A DNA stretch of 10,135 bases from Candidatus Sumerlaeota bacterium (GTDB lineage: Bacteria; Sumerlaeota; Sumerlaeia; JADFCT01): contig JAPLSP010000555.1 of NCBI GenBank assembly GCA_026398575.1, forward strand, positions 1 through 10,135, written 5' to 3'. The first letter of the stretch is position 1. Each line of letters starts with the position of its first letter. Shown here piece by piece: positions 1-7,779 of this stretch. The notes under the pieces were generated by a model. The model was not told the DNA's origin. It saw nothing but the letters and a program-made list of their open reading frames with translations, and made no database searches. Made by a program: the position numbers and the translations under genes.

Positions 1-1
1 G

Positions 2-1942
2 GGACGTGGGGCACGATACGAGGTGTTGGCCGTGCGCTGGCCGGTGATGCGGCGCGTGCATGGAGAAGGGCTGCTGCTTGTTCCGATTGGAAAGCCGGTA
101 GTGGCGGACATCATCGTCGTGCCGGATGCGGACCAGACGCCGGAGATGATCGCCGGGCTGAGCGACGGGGCGCCGGACGCAGCGCAGTATGCGCGACGCC
201 TTGTCGAAAGCAACTGCCGCGTGCTGATACCGGCGCTCGTGGATCGGCAGATGAAACCGCGCAATGGGCGCGCGCTTTTGACGAATCGCGAGTACCTGTA
301 TCGGCCGGCCTTTGAACTGGGGCGGCATCTGATCGGGTACGAGACGCAGAAGATTCTGGCGCTGGTTGACTGGCTGGAGCGCGATGCCCATGCTGGCGAT
401 GCTCGCATCGGAATCTTCGGGTGGGGCGAAGGCGGGATGCTGGCGTTATACGCGGCGGCGCTCGACACGCGCATTGACGCGGCGTGTGTCAGCGGCTATT
501 TCCAGTCGCGGCAGAATATCTGGCAGGCGCCCATTGACCGCAATGTATTCGGTCTGCTCGAACAATTCGGCGACGCGGAACTGGCCACGCTCATGGCGCC
601 GCGCCCGCTGCTGATCGAAGCCTCGCGCGGACCGGAACTCGAATTGCCCGGCAAAGGCGGCGCGCCCGCGCGGCTCGTGTCGCCGCCGATCGAAGAGACG
701 CGCAGGGAATTCGAGCGAGCCAGGAGCCTGATTGAAGGTCTGAAGGCGCCCTGGGATTTTCACCTCATTGCGCCTGTATATCCCGCGGCTCGACCCGGTT
801 CGGACGCGGCGCTCCAAGGGTTGCTGACGGCGCTACGGGCCGATGCGACGCTGGCGCCTCTCGCCGCTCGACCCACATCGTTAGTCAAGAACTTCGATCC
901 AGCGGCGCGGCTCAAGCGCCAGATCGAGGAGATTGACGACGACACGCAATGGCTGCTGCGCGAAAGCCCATTCGTGCGGGACAAGTTCATGGCGCGACTG
1001 AACACCGACTCGCTGGAGAAGTACGAGGCGTCGGTGGCTGGGTATCGCGAGTTTTTCCAAAACGAAGTCATCGGCCACTTCGACGATCCGCTCCTGCCCC
1101 CCACCCCCCGCTCGCGCAAGGCCTACGACACCGAGAAATGGGTAGGATACGAAGTCGTGCTCGACGTGTTCCCCGATGTCTTCGCCTACGGCATTCTCTG
1201 CCTGCCGAAGAACATCGCGGCGGGCGAGAAACGGCCCGTGGTCGTCTGCCAGCATGGACTGGAGGGACGCCCGCAGGACGTGGTGACCGGCGATAAGCGC
1301 GCCTATCACGACTTCGCGGCGCGGCTGGCCGAACGCGGTTTCATCACCTTCGCGCCGCAGAACCCGTACATCTTTCAGGACCGCTTCCGCACGCTGCAGC
1401 GCAAAGCGAACCCGCTCAAGAAGACGCTGTTCTCGATCATCGTGCCGCAGCATCAGCAGATCGTGAACTGGCTCAAGTCGCTGCCGATGGTTGACGGCCA
1501 GCGCATCGGCTTCTACGGGCTGTCCTACGGCGGCAAGAGCGCCATGCGCATCCCGGCGCTGGTGAGCGATTATTGCCTGTCCATCTGTTCGGGCGACTTC
1601 AACGATTGGGTTTGGAAGAACGCTTCCACGCGGGCGCCGTACAGTTACGTCTGGACCAACGAGTATGAGATCTTCGAGTTCGACTTGGGGAGCACTTTCA
1701 ACTACGCCGAGATGGCCGCCCTGATCGCGCCGCGTCCGTTCATGGTCGAGCGCGGACATCTCGACGGCGTGGCGCCTGATGAAACAGTCGCCTACGAATT
1801 CGCCAAAGTGCGCCGCCTCTATAGCGCCCGCCTGAAACTCCCAGACCGCGCCGAAATCGAATGGTTCGTCGGCCCTCACACCATCAACGGCCAGGGGACC
1901 TTCCGCTTCCTGCACAAACACCTCAATTGGCCCGAGCCTTGA
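2..1942 (+). CDS. Tandem alpha/beta hydrolase (acetyl xylan esterase / dienelactone hydrolase-like), 5' partial
   Basis: Probable carboxylic-ester hydrolase acting on acyl groups of carbohydrates; the exact substrate is not readable from sequence. The frame is open to the left window edge (codons from position 2 read GRGARYE), so the true start lies upstream; a GTG at 23 would begin inside what looks like continuous protein. Two alpha/beta-hydrolase units are visible. The second is complete: nucleophile elbow GLSYGG with Ser codon 1523-1525, a candidate acid Asp in HLDGV (1763-1765) or in PDE (1778-1780), and His in GPHTING (1877-1879). The first has the same layout, including an APRPLL strand near 595-612, but its elbow reads GWGEGG, with Gly (425-427) where Ser should be, so it is probably not catalytic. 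APRP-type strands near the end of both units suggest an internal duplication. Any signal peptide would lie outside the window. Planctomycete-type homologues share this two-unit plan, as I remember the family. Confidence is high for the fold and moderate for esterase activity. Confidence 0.85.
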   Translation, partial: GRGARYEVLAVRWPVMRRVHGEGLLLVPIGKPVVADIIVVPDADQTPEMIAGLSDGAPDAAQYARRLVESNCRVLIPALVDRQMKPRNGRALLTNREYLYRPAFELGRHLIGYETQKILALVDWLERDAHAGDARIGIFGWGEGGMLALYAAALDTRIDAACVSGYFQSRQNIWQAPIDRNVFGLLEQFGDAELATLMAPRPLLIEASRGPELELPGKGGAPARLVSPPIEETRREFERARSLIEGLKAPWDFHLIAPVYPAARPGSDAALQGLLTALRADATLAPLAARPTSLVKNFDPAARLKRQIEEIDDDTQWLLRESPFVRDKFMARLNTDSLEKYEASVAGYREFFQNEVIGHFDDPLLPPTPRSRKAYDTEKWVGYEVVLDVFPDVFAYGILCLPKNIAAGEKRPVVVCQHGLEGRPQDVVTGDKRAYHDFAARLAERGFITFAPQNPYIFQDRFRTLQRKANPLKKTLFSIIVPQHQQIVNWLKSLPMVDGQRIGFYGLSYGGKSAMRIPALVSDYCLSICSGDFNDWVWKNASTRAPYSYVWTNEYEIFEFDLGSTFNYAEMAALIAPRPFMVERGHLDGVAPDETVAYEFAKVRRLYSARLKLPDRAEIEWFVGPHTINGQGTFRFLHKHLNWPEP

Positions 1943-2021
1943 AAGAACGATTACGCGAACAAGCGATTACGGGAATAAACGAGTGCGAGAATAAACGATT
2001 GCGGGAATAAGCGAGTGTATG
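1943..2021. repeat. 16-bp tandem repeat, five degenerate copies
   Basis: Directly after the stop of the upstream hydrolase come five head-to-tail units: 1943-1957 (15 bp), 1958-1973, 1974-1989, 1990-2005 and 2006-2021 (16 bp each). The consensus is AATAARCGATTRCGGG; the ACGA/GCGA core occurs in every unit, and the last unit is the most diverged. The array ends 41 bp before the ATG chosen for the next gene. A possible GTG start at 2015 lies inside the fifth unit, which argues against that start. Function is unknown: it could be an array of protein-binding sites, a mini-satellite or a spacer. I see no terminator hairpin here. Confidence 0.75.
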
Positions 2022-2050
2022 TCATGAATTCATTTTGGGAAAGAACTGGG

Positions 2051-2056
2051 AAAGGA
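2051..2056 (+). promoter_or_regulatory. Ribosome binding site for the SGNH esterase gene
   Basis: AAAGGA lies 6 nt before the ATG at 2063. It decides the start: the in-frame GTG at 2015 and ATG at 2024 have no comparable site, and starting at 2063 puts a signal peptide at the very N-terminus. The site sits in the second copy of an 11-bp direct repeat, TGGGAAAGRAC, at 2036-2046 and 2047-2057. Confidence 0.7.
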
Positions 2057-2062
2057 CTTCAA

Positions 2063-5000
2063 ATGCTTAAAGCAAACAGAATTCTCTGGGGATTTTCTCC
2101 ACTCATCCTTATAACTCTTCTGTTGTGCCCGGTGATACGGTCTGGCGCCGCAGAGGACAAACCTGCCAACGCCTCCGCTCAATACCAAGGCTGGCAGCAT
2201 TCAGGTTCCATATTCATCCTGACAACTCCCGAGGGCGCCAACTTGCCGGCGTCGGCTTCGGAAGACGGCTTTCCATTGCTGGTCCGGCTGCACAAGGACT
2301 TCTTCGATTTCAGCCAGGCCAAGGCCAACGGTGAGGACATTCGTTTCTCCGCGAGCGCGGGCGCGCCTCTGGCCTACCAGATTGATGAGTGGGACGCGTC
2401 CAACGGAACCGCTGCCATCTGGGTGAGAATCCCCACGCTCAAAGGCGCCGCGCGGCAGGAGATCAAGCTGCATTGGGGCAAATCCGACGCGGCCGGCGAG
2501 TCCAGCGGACCGGCGGTATTCAATGAGTCCAACGGATACCTGAGCGTCTGGCACATGGACGATCCGGTGAAGGATGAAGTCGGCGTCCTCAAATCGAAGG
2601 ATACGGGAACTATTTCTTCTTCCGGTATTATTGGCAAGTGCCGGCGCCTCATCGAAGGCAAGGGGATCAACTGCGGGGAAAATATCGCAACCTATCCTTC
2701 CGGCTCAAGTCCCCATTCTTCTGAAGCGTGGTTCCGGGCCGAAAAACCGAATGCGACCATCCTGGGCTGGGGAAACGAACAGGCGCAGGGCAAAGTGATC
2801 ATGCAATTTGTCAGTCCGCCACATATCAGAATGGATTGCTACTTTTCAGGCGCCAACGTTACGGGCGGCAGCGCGCTCGCCACGTCCCAATGGATTCATG
2901 TGATTCACACCTTCAAGAGCGGTGATTCGAGGATATATGTGAATGGAATCCTCGACGGCGTCTCGACGTCCCTGGGCGCCCCGCTGGCAATCAAGAGTCC
3001 TGCGAGAATGTATATTGGCGGCTGGTACAACAATTATAGATTTGATGGCGACATTGACGAGGCGCGCATATCCAAAGTCACGCGCTCCGCCGACTGGGTG
3101 AAGCTGCAATATGAAAACCAGAAGCCTCTGCAGACCTTGGTCGGGCCCCTGATGCAGTTAGGCGATGCTTTCTCGGTCTCGCAAACGCAAATGACCGTCT
3201 TGGAGGGGAAAACCGCCACTGTCGCGGCCAAAGCCGGCGGCGCGCAGAAGCTTTACTGGATTCTGAAAGCGGATGGCCGGGAAGCAGTCGCCGCCGTGGA
3301 CCGCCTCTCTTATACGTTTGACGCCGGGAGGGTGAATGGCGACAAATCCCTCACCCTCCAGTTCAAGGCCGTCTGCGCCAATGAGGTAAAGATCAAGGAC
3401 ATCCCCATCATGGTGAAGGAAGACATTCAGGAACCGGTCTTCACGCTGAAGTCGCCTGCGACATGGGATGCCCGCGAAACCATCGAGGTGACGCCGCAGA
3501 TCGCCAACCTGCGCGAGATGCAGGCGAAAGGCGCCGGCCAACTGAAGTATGTGTGGACCGTTTCGGATATCGCCGTGATCAAGGAGACTGCGCCCGATAA
3601 GCTGATCCTGCGGCGAGCGCAAAACAGCGGGAATATGACCGTCGCGCTGGCGCTCAGCAACGGCGGCGCAGAGGTTACGGCGGCGACCACGATCACGGTC
3701 AAGGAGCCCACGAAGGATGCCTGGATACAGCGGACTCCCGCCAAGGACGAGAAACCCGAAGACAATCAGTTCTATGCCCGAGACGACAACAATGAAGGCA
3801 CACTCTATTATAACGGCGCGCTGAATGAAGCCGCTGACTCCGTCTTCCTCAAGGTCTATGCCGGGGACCAACTCTACAAAAACGAAAGCAGCAAACTCTC
3901 CAGCGACAAAGCCTACGCGTTTTCCATTAAGCTGAAGCCGGGGCTCATCAAGTATAAAGTGGAGTTCGGATCGAAGAGCGGAGATCGCGAGACGCTGCTT
4001 CATACCGCGTCCAATCTGGTGTGCGGAGATGCCTACCTCATCAATGGGCAATCCAACGCGGTTGCGGCTGATTTCGGGAAAGAAGATCCCGCCTTCCGCA
4101 GCGAATGGATACGAACCTTCGGCAGTATGTCGGGGAGCCCCAAAGGCGTGAGGGTTTGGGGCAATGCGATGCACCGCAGCCGCGACGCGGAGAAGCTACA
4201 GATAGGTTATTGGGCCATGGAGCTTGGCCGCCGTCTGGTTGAGAACCACCAGATTCCCATCTGCATCATCAACGGCGCCGTCGGGGGAACGCGGATAGAC
4301 CAGCACCAGCGCAACCCGCAGAATCCCCAGGATATGGCGACGATCTACGGGCGCCTGCTGTGGCGCGTCGAACAAGCCCGGCTCACACACGGCATTCGCG
4401 GCGTCTTTTGGCATCAGGGCGAAAACGACCAGGGCGCGGATGGACCCGACGGCGGCTTCGGCTGGGAGACATATCGGAAATACTTCATTGATCTGGCGGC
4501 GGCGTGGAAGCAGGACTACCCGAACATCCAGCATTATTACATTTTCCAAATCTGGCCCAAGTCCTGCTCGATGGGCTTCAACGGTTCCGATAATATGCTA
4601 CGGGAGGCGCAACGGACGCTGCCGTCCTGGTTCTCCAACTTGAGCATCATGTCCACGCTGGGCATCAAGCCCGCGGGGACCTGTCATTACCCCGCCGCCG
4701 GTTATGCCGAAATGGCCCGCCTGATATGCCCGCTGGTCGAGCGGGATAACTACGGGAAGGTTTTCGACAAGCCTGTCACGCCTGCCAATTTGAAATCGGC
4801 TTTTTATACGAGCGACAAGAAAGATGAAATCGCCCTGGAGTTTGATCAGCCCATGGCGTGGAACAATTCACTGGCGAGCCAATTTTATTTGGATGGAGCA
4901 AAAGGAGGAGTCGCAGAGGGCGCCGCGTTGGAAAAACTGATCATACTTAAACTGAAGCCCTCTTCAACGGCGCAAAAAATCACTTACCTGGATAGCGCGT

Positions 5001-5083
5001 CATGGAGTATTGATAACCTGCTCTGCGGCGAAAATGGAATCGCCGCGCTCACGTTCTGCAATGTGCCGCTGCTTCCGCGGTAA
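2063..5083 (+). CDS. Secreted DUF2341-LamG-SGNH esterase (sialate O-acetylesterase-like, SASA)
   Basis: Predicted exported esterase of 1006 residues that probably removes acetyl groups from a polysaccharide. The N-terminus is a signal peptide (basic MLKANR, hydrophobic LILITLLL, likely cleavage near SGAA). In order it shows a DUF2341-like beta domain (about 43-150), a LamG/concanavalin-like jellyroll (about 155-345, with motifs LSVWHMDD, WIHVIHTF, IYVNG and GDIDEARIS), two Ig-like regions (about 365-550), a further beta segment (about 565-655), an SGNH hydrolase domain (about 655-900) and a short C-terminal beta domain. SGNH landmarks are block I GQSN with Ser664, a GAVGGT loop, WHQGEND at 783-789, and His875 in TCHYPAAGY. 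The usual DxxH acid is absent: the position three residues before His is Gly. LamG and DUF2341 probably serve carbohydrate binding or spacing. The next gene starts 52 bp downstream, suggesting co-transcription. The fold is well supported; 'sialate' in the name comes from the family and is not a substrate claim. Confidence 0.87.
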   Translation: MLKANRILWGFSPLILITLLLCPVIRSGAAEDKPANASAQYQGWQHSGSIFILTTPEGANLPASASEDGFPLLVRLHKDFFDFSQAKANGEDIRFSASAGAPLAYQIDEWDASNGTAAIWVRIPTLKGAARQEIKLHWGKSDAAGESSGPAVFNESNGYLSVWHMDDPVKDEVGVLKSKDTGTISSSGIIGKCRRLIEGKGINCGENIATYPSGSSPHSSEAWFRAEKPNATILGWGNEQAQGKVIMQFVSPPHIRMDCYFSGANVTGGSALATSQWIHVIHTFKSGDSRIYVNGILDGVSTSLGAPLAIKSPARMYIGGWYNNYRFDGDIDEARISKVTRSADWVKLQYENQKPLQTLVGPLMQLGDAFSVSQTQMTVLEGKTATVAAKAGGAQKLYWILKADGREAVAAVDRLSYTFDAGRVNGDKSLTLQFKAVCANEVKIKDIPIMVKEDIQEPVFTLKSPATWDARETIEVTPQIANLREMQAKGAGQLKYVWTVSDIAVIKETAPDKLILRRAQNSGNMTVALALSNGGAEVTAATTITVKEPTKDAWIQRTPAKDEKPEDNQFYARDDNNEGTLYYNGALNEAADSVFLKVYAGDQLYKNESSKLSSDKAYAFSIKLKPGLIKYKVEFGSKSGDRETLLHTASNLVCGDAYLINGQSNAVAADFGKEDPAFRSEWIRTFGSMSGSPKGVRVWGNAMHRSRDAEKLQIGYWAMELGRRLVENHQIPICIINGAVGGTRIDQHQRNPQNPQDMATIYGRLLWRVEQARLTHGIRGVFWHQGENDQGADGPDGGFGWETYRKYFIDLAAAWKQDYPNIQHYYIFQIWPKSCSMGFNGSDNMLREAQRTLPSWFSNLSIMSTLGIKPAGTCHYPAAGYAEMARLICPLVERDNYGKVFDKPVTPANLKSAFYTSDKKDEIALEFDQPMAWNNSLASQFYLDGAKGGVAEGAALEKLIILKLKPSSTAQKITYLDSASWSIDNLLCGENGIAALTFCNVPLLPR

Positions 5084-5122
5084 CCCTTTAGCGTAAGCCA
5101 TTGCCCTGATGATATCCGGTTC

Positions 5123-5128
5123 AAGGAG
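5123..5128 (+). promoter_or_regulatory. Ribosome binding site for the PDZ/HEAT protein gene
   Basis: AAGGAG is 7 nt before the ATG at 5136, a textbook spacing. An in-frame ATG at 5109 lies upstream of this site and would add nine residues (MISGSRRNR) before the signal peptide; it has no comparable site, so 5136 is the preferred start. A second ATG at 5142 is also possible but is less well spaced. Confidence 0.75.
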
Positions 5129-5135
5129 AAACAGA

Positions 5136-7574
5136 ATGACAATGAAATCTTTCTCACTATGTTTGGCTGGCTGCGCCCTTGCGTTGCTGCTCAGCGGCTA
5201 CGCCTTGGCGGCCAAGCCGCCGGTTCCAGATTTGACAAAGGACGGGCAGAAAGACCGCATGCATGATTGGACGCTGGGGCCAACCGGCGCGCGCGGATGG
5301 ATTTGGGGCTGGAATACGGAGACAACCGACGCGCGGCAAATCCTGATCACCAAGATCGAGAAAGGCTCGCCCGCCGATGGCGCGCTGGACGTTGGCGATG
5401 TGATTCTGGGCGTGAATGGCAAACCCTTCGATGGCGATGCGCGCAAGGCGTTCGGCCGAGCCATTACCGAAGCCGAAACGGCGGAAAACAAGGGTTTCCT
5501 GAAGCTCATCCGCTGGCGCAAAGGAGTCCAAACGCCGGTATCCCTGCAGCTCAAGGTGATGGGCAGTTACAGCGATACCGCGCCATACAACTGCCCCAAG
5601 TCCAAGCTCATTCTTGAGCAAGCCTGCCGCTACCTGTCCACGCAGAAACTGGGCGCCGACATAGTTGGCAAAATCACCGCTCTGGCCATGCTGGCAAGCG
5701 GCAAGCCCGAGTTTGCGGACAAAGTGAAGTCGCTGGCCCACAAGCTCGGCCCGGCCAATCTGAAGTTGGAATTGCGTCCCGGCATGTATGCGTGGGATTG
5801 GGCCTATTCCAATATTCTTCTGTGCGAATACTACCAGGCGACCAAAGACGATTCTGTACTGCCCGCCATCCGGGAGTATTCCCGGACAATAGGCATGGGT
5901 CAGAGCGCGGTCGGCACATGGGGACATGGCATGTCGCTGCCCAGCGATGAGGGCAGGCTTGGCGGATACGGCGCCATCAACCAGCCCGGACTGGGGTGCT
6001 GGCTTTCGATGGTGATGGGGCAGAAATGCGGCGTGAACGATCCGGAGGTGAAGCGGGCGGTTGAGAAGTCACGGCGATTCTTCCGTTACTACGTCAATAA
6101 AGGAAGCATTCCCTATGGCGATCATCCACCGTTCTGGGATCTGCATGACAACAACGGGAAGAACGCCTTTACGGCAGTGGCGTTTGATCTGCTGGGCGAT
6201 CGCGAGGCCACGAAATTCTTTGCGCGGATGGCGACGGCGGCGTATGAGGAGAAGGAATACGGCCATACGGGCAACTACTTCAGCTACCTGTGGGGACCGC
6301 TGGGCGTGAATCGCGCCGGCGCCAAGGCCGTGGCCGCGTATTTGAAGGAACAGCGTTGGTACTACGATTTGGCCAGACGCTGGGACGGCGGCTTTACTTA
6401 CCAGGGCGGAGCAGGCGCGGACGACTCGTACGCCGGCTGGGATATGACGGGCGTATTCGTGCTGGCGTATGCGCTGCCGCTGGCCAAACTGAATATCACA
6501 GGCAAGGGAATTGACAAGGCCAACGAGATTGCAGGCGCAGAATTGCAGCAGACGATGGCGGACGGACGGGAGTTCAGCAACTGGCATCACAAGGACTGTT
6601 ACGATGGCGATAGCGAAACGGAACTGCTGAAGCGCCTGAGCAGCTGGTCGCCGGTGGTGCGCTATCGGGCGGCGGAATCGCTCTCGAGGAAGAAGGGCGA
6701 CTTCATTCCGCAGTTGATAAAAATGCTGGTCAGCGACAACCTCGATACCCGCTATGGGTCATGCCAGGCGCTGGAATACCAGAGAGAGAAGGCCGCGCCC
6801 GCCACGGATGAGCTCATCAAACTGCTGGCGCACAACGACCAATGGTTGCGCATCCGGGCGAGTTATGCGTTGGCGGGAATCGGTAAAGCAGCACGCAAAG
6901 CCGCGCCCGACATGCTCAAACTCTCCCTCGTCGAGGACAAGAACGATCCCCGCGAGATGATGCGCCGGTATCTCTGCCTGTGTCTCTTCCTTAGCGGATA
7001 CGCGGACAACGCGCCCAGACGCGGATTGCTGGCCGATTCGATAGACGGCATTGACCGGCAGTTGCTCATCCCGGCGATCAAGCGGATGCTCACCGCCGAG
7101 GATGGGCTTTCCCGCTCGCAGCTCGCCTCTGTCTATCCCAAGCTCAACGACGCGGAACTCGACCTGCTTTGGCCGGACATCCTTCGCGCCACCGAGAAAT
7201 CGGCGCCCAGCGGCGAGATGTTTTCCGATGGCATCCGGCTGGCGGGGTTGGAATTACTGGCCAAACACCACATCAAGGAAGGAATGCGCGTCTGCCTTAT
7301 CTACGGTAGGACTCAGAATCCATGGGACAGCCAGGATAGAATGTGGGAGATCATGAAGGCGCTCAAGAGCTACGGCGCCGCGGCGAAGGAACTGCTGCCG
7401 GAACTCAGAAGCCTCGCAGCCTATTGCAAGACCGAGCCGAACTTTCCCGACGACTGTAAAAAGAAAAAGACGGCAGCGGTGGAGGATGCGATCAAGGCAA
7501 TCGAAGCCGCGACTACCCAGCCTCAACTCCGCAGCATTGCCCTGCTGATTTTAAAGGAGCAAAAATCAAACTGA
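5136..7574 (+). CDS. Secreted PDZ / alpha-toroid / HEAT-repeat protein, DUF6288-type, function unknown
   Basis: A predicted exported protein of 812 residues whose biochemical role I cannot assign. It starts with a signal peptide (hydrophobic stretch LALLLSGYALAA). A conserved-looking block, DWTLGPTGARGW, follows and leads into a PDZ-like domain (about 65-140) with features KGSPADG, DVGDVILGVNGKPF and a closing beta region. Residues of about 155-470 are rich in helices, Trp/Tyr and Gly (for example GMYAWDWAYSN, GGYGAINQPG, HTGNYFSYLWGP, GGFTYQGG), compatible with an alpha/alpha-toroid like those of polysaccharide lyases and glycosidases. From about 495 there are HEAT-like repeats (VVRYRAAESLS, DTRYGSCQALE, WLRIRASYALAGIG), continuing as helical repeats to the end. 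The layout matches the DUF6288 family as I remember it. An LAGC lipobox-like string is present, but the hydrophobic core continues past it, so type I cleavage is more likely. It probably shares a transcript with the esterase upstream. It may bind or process oligosaccharide or protein. Confidence 0.85.
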   Translation: MTMKSFSLCLAGCALALLLSGYALAAKPPVPDLTKDGQKDRMHDWTLGPTGARGWIWGWNTETTDARQILITKIEKGSPADGALDVGDVILGVNGKPFDGDARKAFGRAITEAETAENKGFLKLIRWRKGVQTPVSLQLKVMGSYSDTAPYNCPKSKLILEQACRYLSTQKLGADIVGKITALAMLASGKPEFADKVKSLAHKLGPANLKLELRPGMYAWDWAYSNILLCEYYQATKDDSVLPAIREYSRTIGMGQSAVGTWGHGMSLPSDEGRLGGYGAINQPGLGCWLSMVMGQKCGVNDPEVKRAVEKSRRFFRYYVNKGSIPYGDHPPFWDLHDNNGKNAFTAVAFDLLGDREATKFFARMATAAYEEKEYGHTGNYFSYLWGPLGVNRAGAKAVAAYLKEQRWYYDLARRWDGGFTYQGGAGADDSYAGWDMTGVFVLAYALPLAKLNITGKGIDKANEIAGAELQQTMADGREFSNWHHKDCYDGDSETELLKRLSSWSPVVRYRAAESLSRKKGDFIPQLIKMLVSDNLDTRYGSCQALEYQREKAAPATDELIKLLAHNDQWLRIRASYALAGIGKAARKAAPDMLKLSLVEDKNDPREMMRRYLCLCLFLSGYADNAPRRGLLADSIDGIDRQLLIPAIKRMLTAEDGLSRSQLASVYPKLNDAELDLLWPDILRATEKSAPSGEMFSDGIRLAGLELLAKHHIKEGMRVCLIYGRTQNPWDSQDRMWEIMKALKSYGAAAKELLPELRSLAAYCKTEPNFPDDCKKKKTAAVEDAIKAIEAATTQPQLRSIALLILKEQKSN

Positions 7575-7649
7575 TGTGAGATGCATCCCCCCAGCGCAGA
7601 TTGGGCGGGTGAAGAAAGAAATGGAATTATTATGCTATTATCGCGCGCC

Positions 7650-7671
7650 GAACGACAACATGTTGTCGTTC
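7650..7671. promoter_or_regulatory. Perfect 22-bp palindrome, candidate operator
   Basis: The core AACGACAACATGTTGTCGTT (7651-7670) is its own reverse complement with no spacer, and the symmetry extends one more base pair (G7650/C7671). Dyads of this size are typical of operators for dimeric helix-turn-helix regulators such as LacI or GntR types. It starts 8 bp after a TATTAT hexamer (7636-7641) that could be a -10 box, so it could overlap a transcription start. No matching -35 is evident, no regulator gene is in the window and the regulator family cannot be named. A role in GH127 control is inferred from position only. Confidence 0.5.
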
Positions 7672-7677
7672 ATTGTT

Positions 7678-7740
7678 ATCCGTGTTATCCGCGAAATCCG
7701 TGGTTGAAAATTAACCACGGATTTCGCGGATCACGCGGAT
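7678..7740. repeat. Long inverted repeat built from ATCCGYG nonamers
   Basis: Arms 7687-7705 and 7713-7731 pair perfectly over 19 bp around a 7-nt loop (GAAAATT). Extending to 7678-7705 and 7713-7740 gives 28-nt arms with only two mismatches, one of which would be a G-U wobble in RNA. Each arm consists of three 9-10 bp units: ATCCGTGTT, ATCCGCGAA and ATCCGTGGTT on the left, and their complements on the right. Similar ATCCGTG-periodic intergenic repeats are, from memory, dispersed in many Planctomycetes, Verrucomicrobia, Lentisphaerae and Deltaproteobacteria genomes. No T run follows, so it is not a standard terminator. It may be a mobile or REP-like repeat, an mRNA stabiliser or a processing hairpin. 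Confidence 0.75.
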
Positions 7741-7779
7741 ATCTCACCGCAAAAGGACATATTTTTGCAGACGGAGTTT

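Noticed and set aside
881..1921. Long antisense frame of 346 codons opposite the hydrolase gene
   Set aside because: It is a shadow of a GC-rich gene. The + strand frame has recognisable catalytic motifs, while the antisense product has no recognisable domain and is rich in Arg, Val, His and Asp.
2015..2062. Upstream starts (GTG 2015, ATG 2024) for the SGNH esterase
   Set aside because: They would place charged residues and part of the tandem repeat before the signal peptide, and they lack a ribosome binding site as good as that of ATG 2063.
3158..4174. Antisense frame of 338 codons opposite the SGNH esterase gene
   Set aside because: Same reasoning: the + strand carries the LamG to SGNH architecture, and the antisense peptide shows no domain.
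5136..5180. Lipoprotein signal (LAGC) in the PDZ/HEAT protein
   Set aside because: The Cys is followed by a further long hydrophobic run ending in ALAA, so the Cys lies in the middle of the hydrophobic core and not at its end; type I signal peptidase cleavage is more likely.
7687..7731. Rho-independent terminator after the PDZ/HEAT gene
   Set aside because: The stem is strong, but no T run follows it and it lies more than 110 bp after the stop codon.
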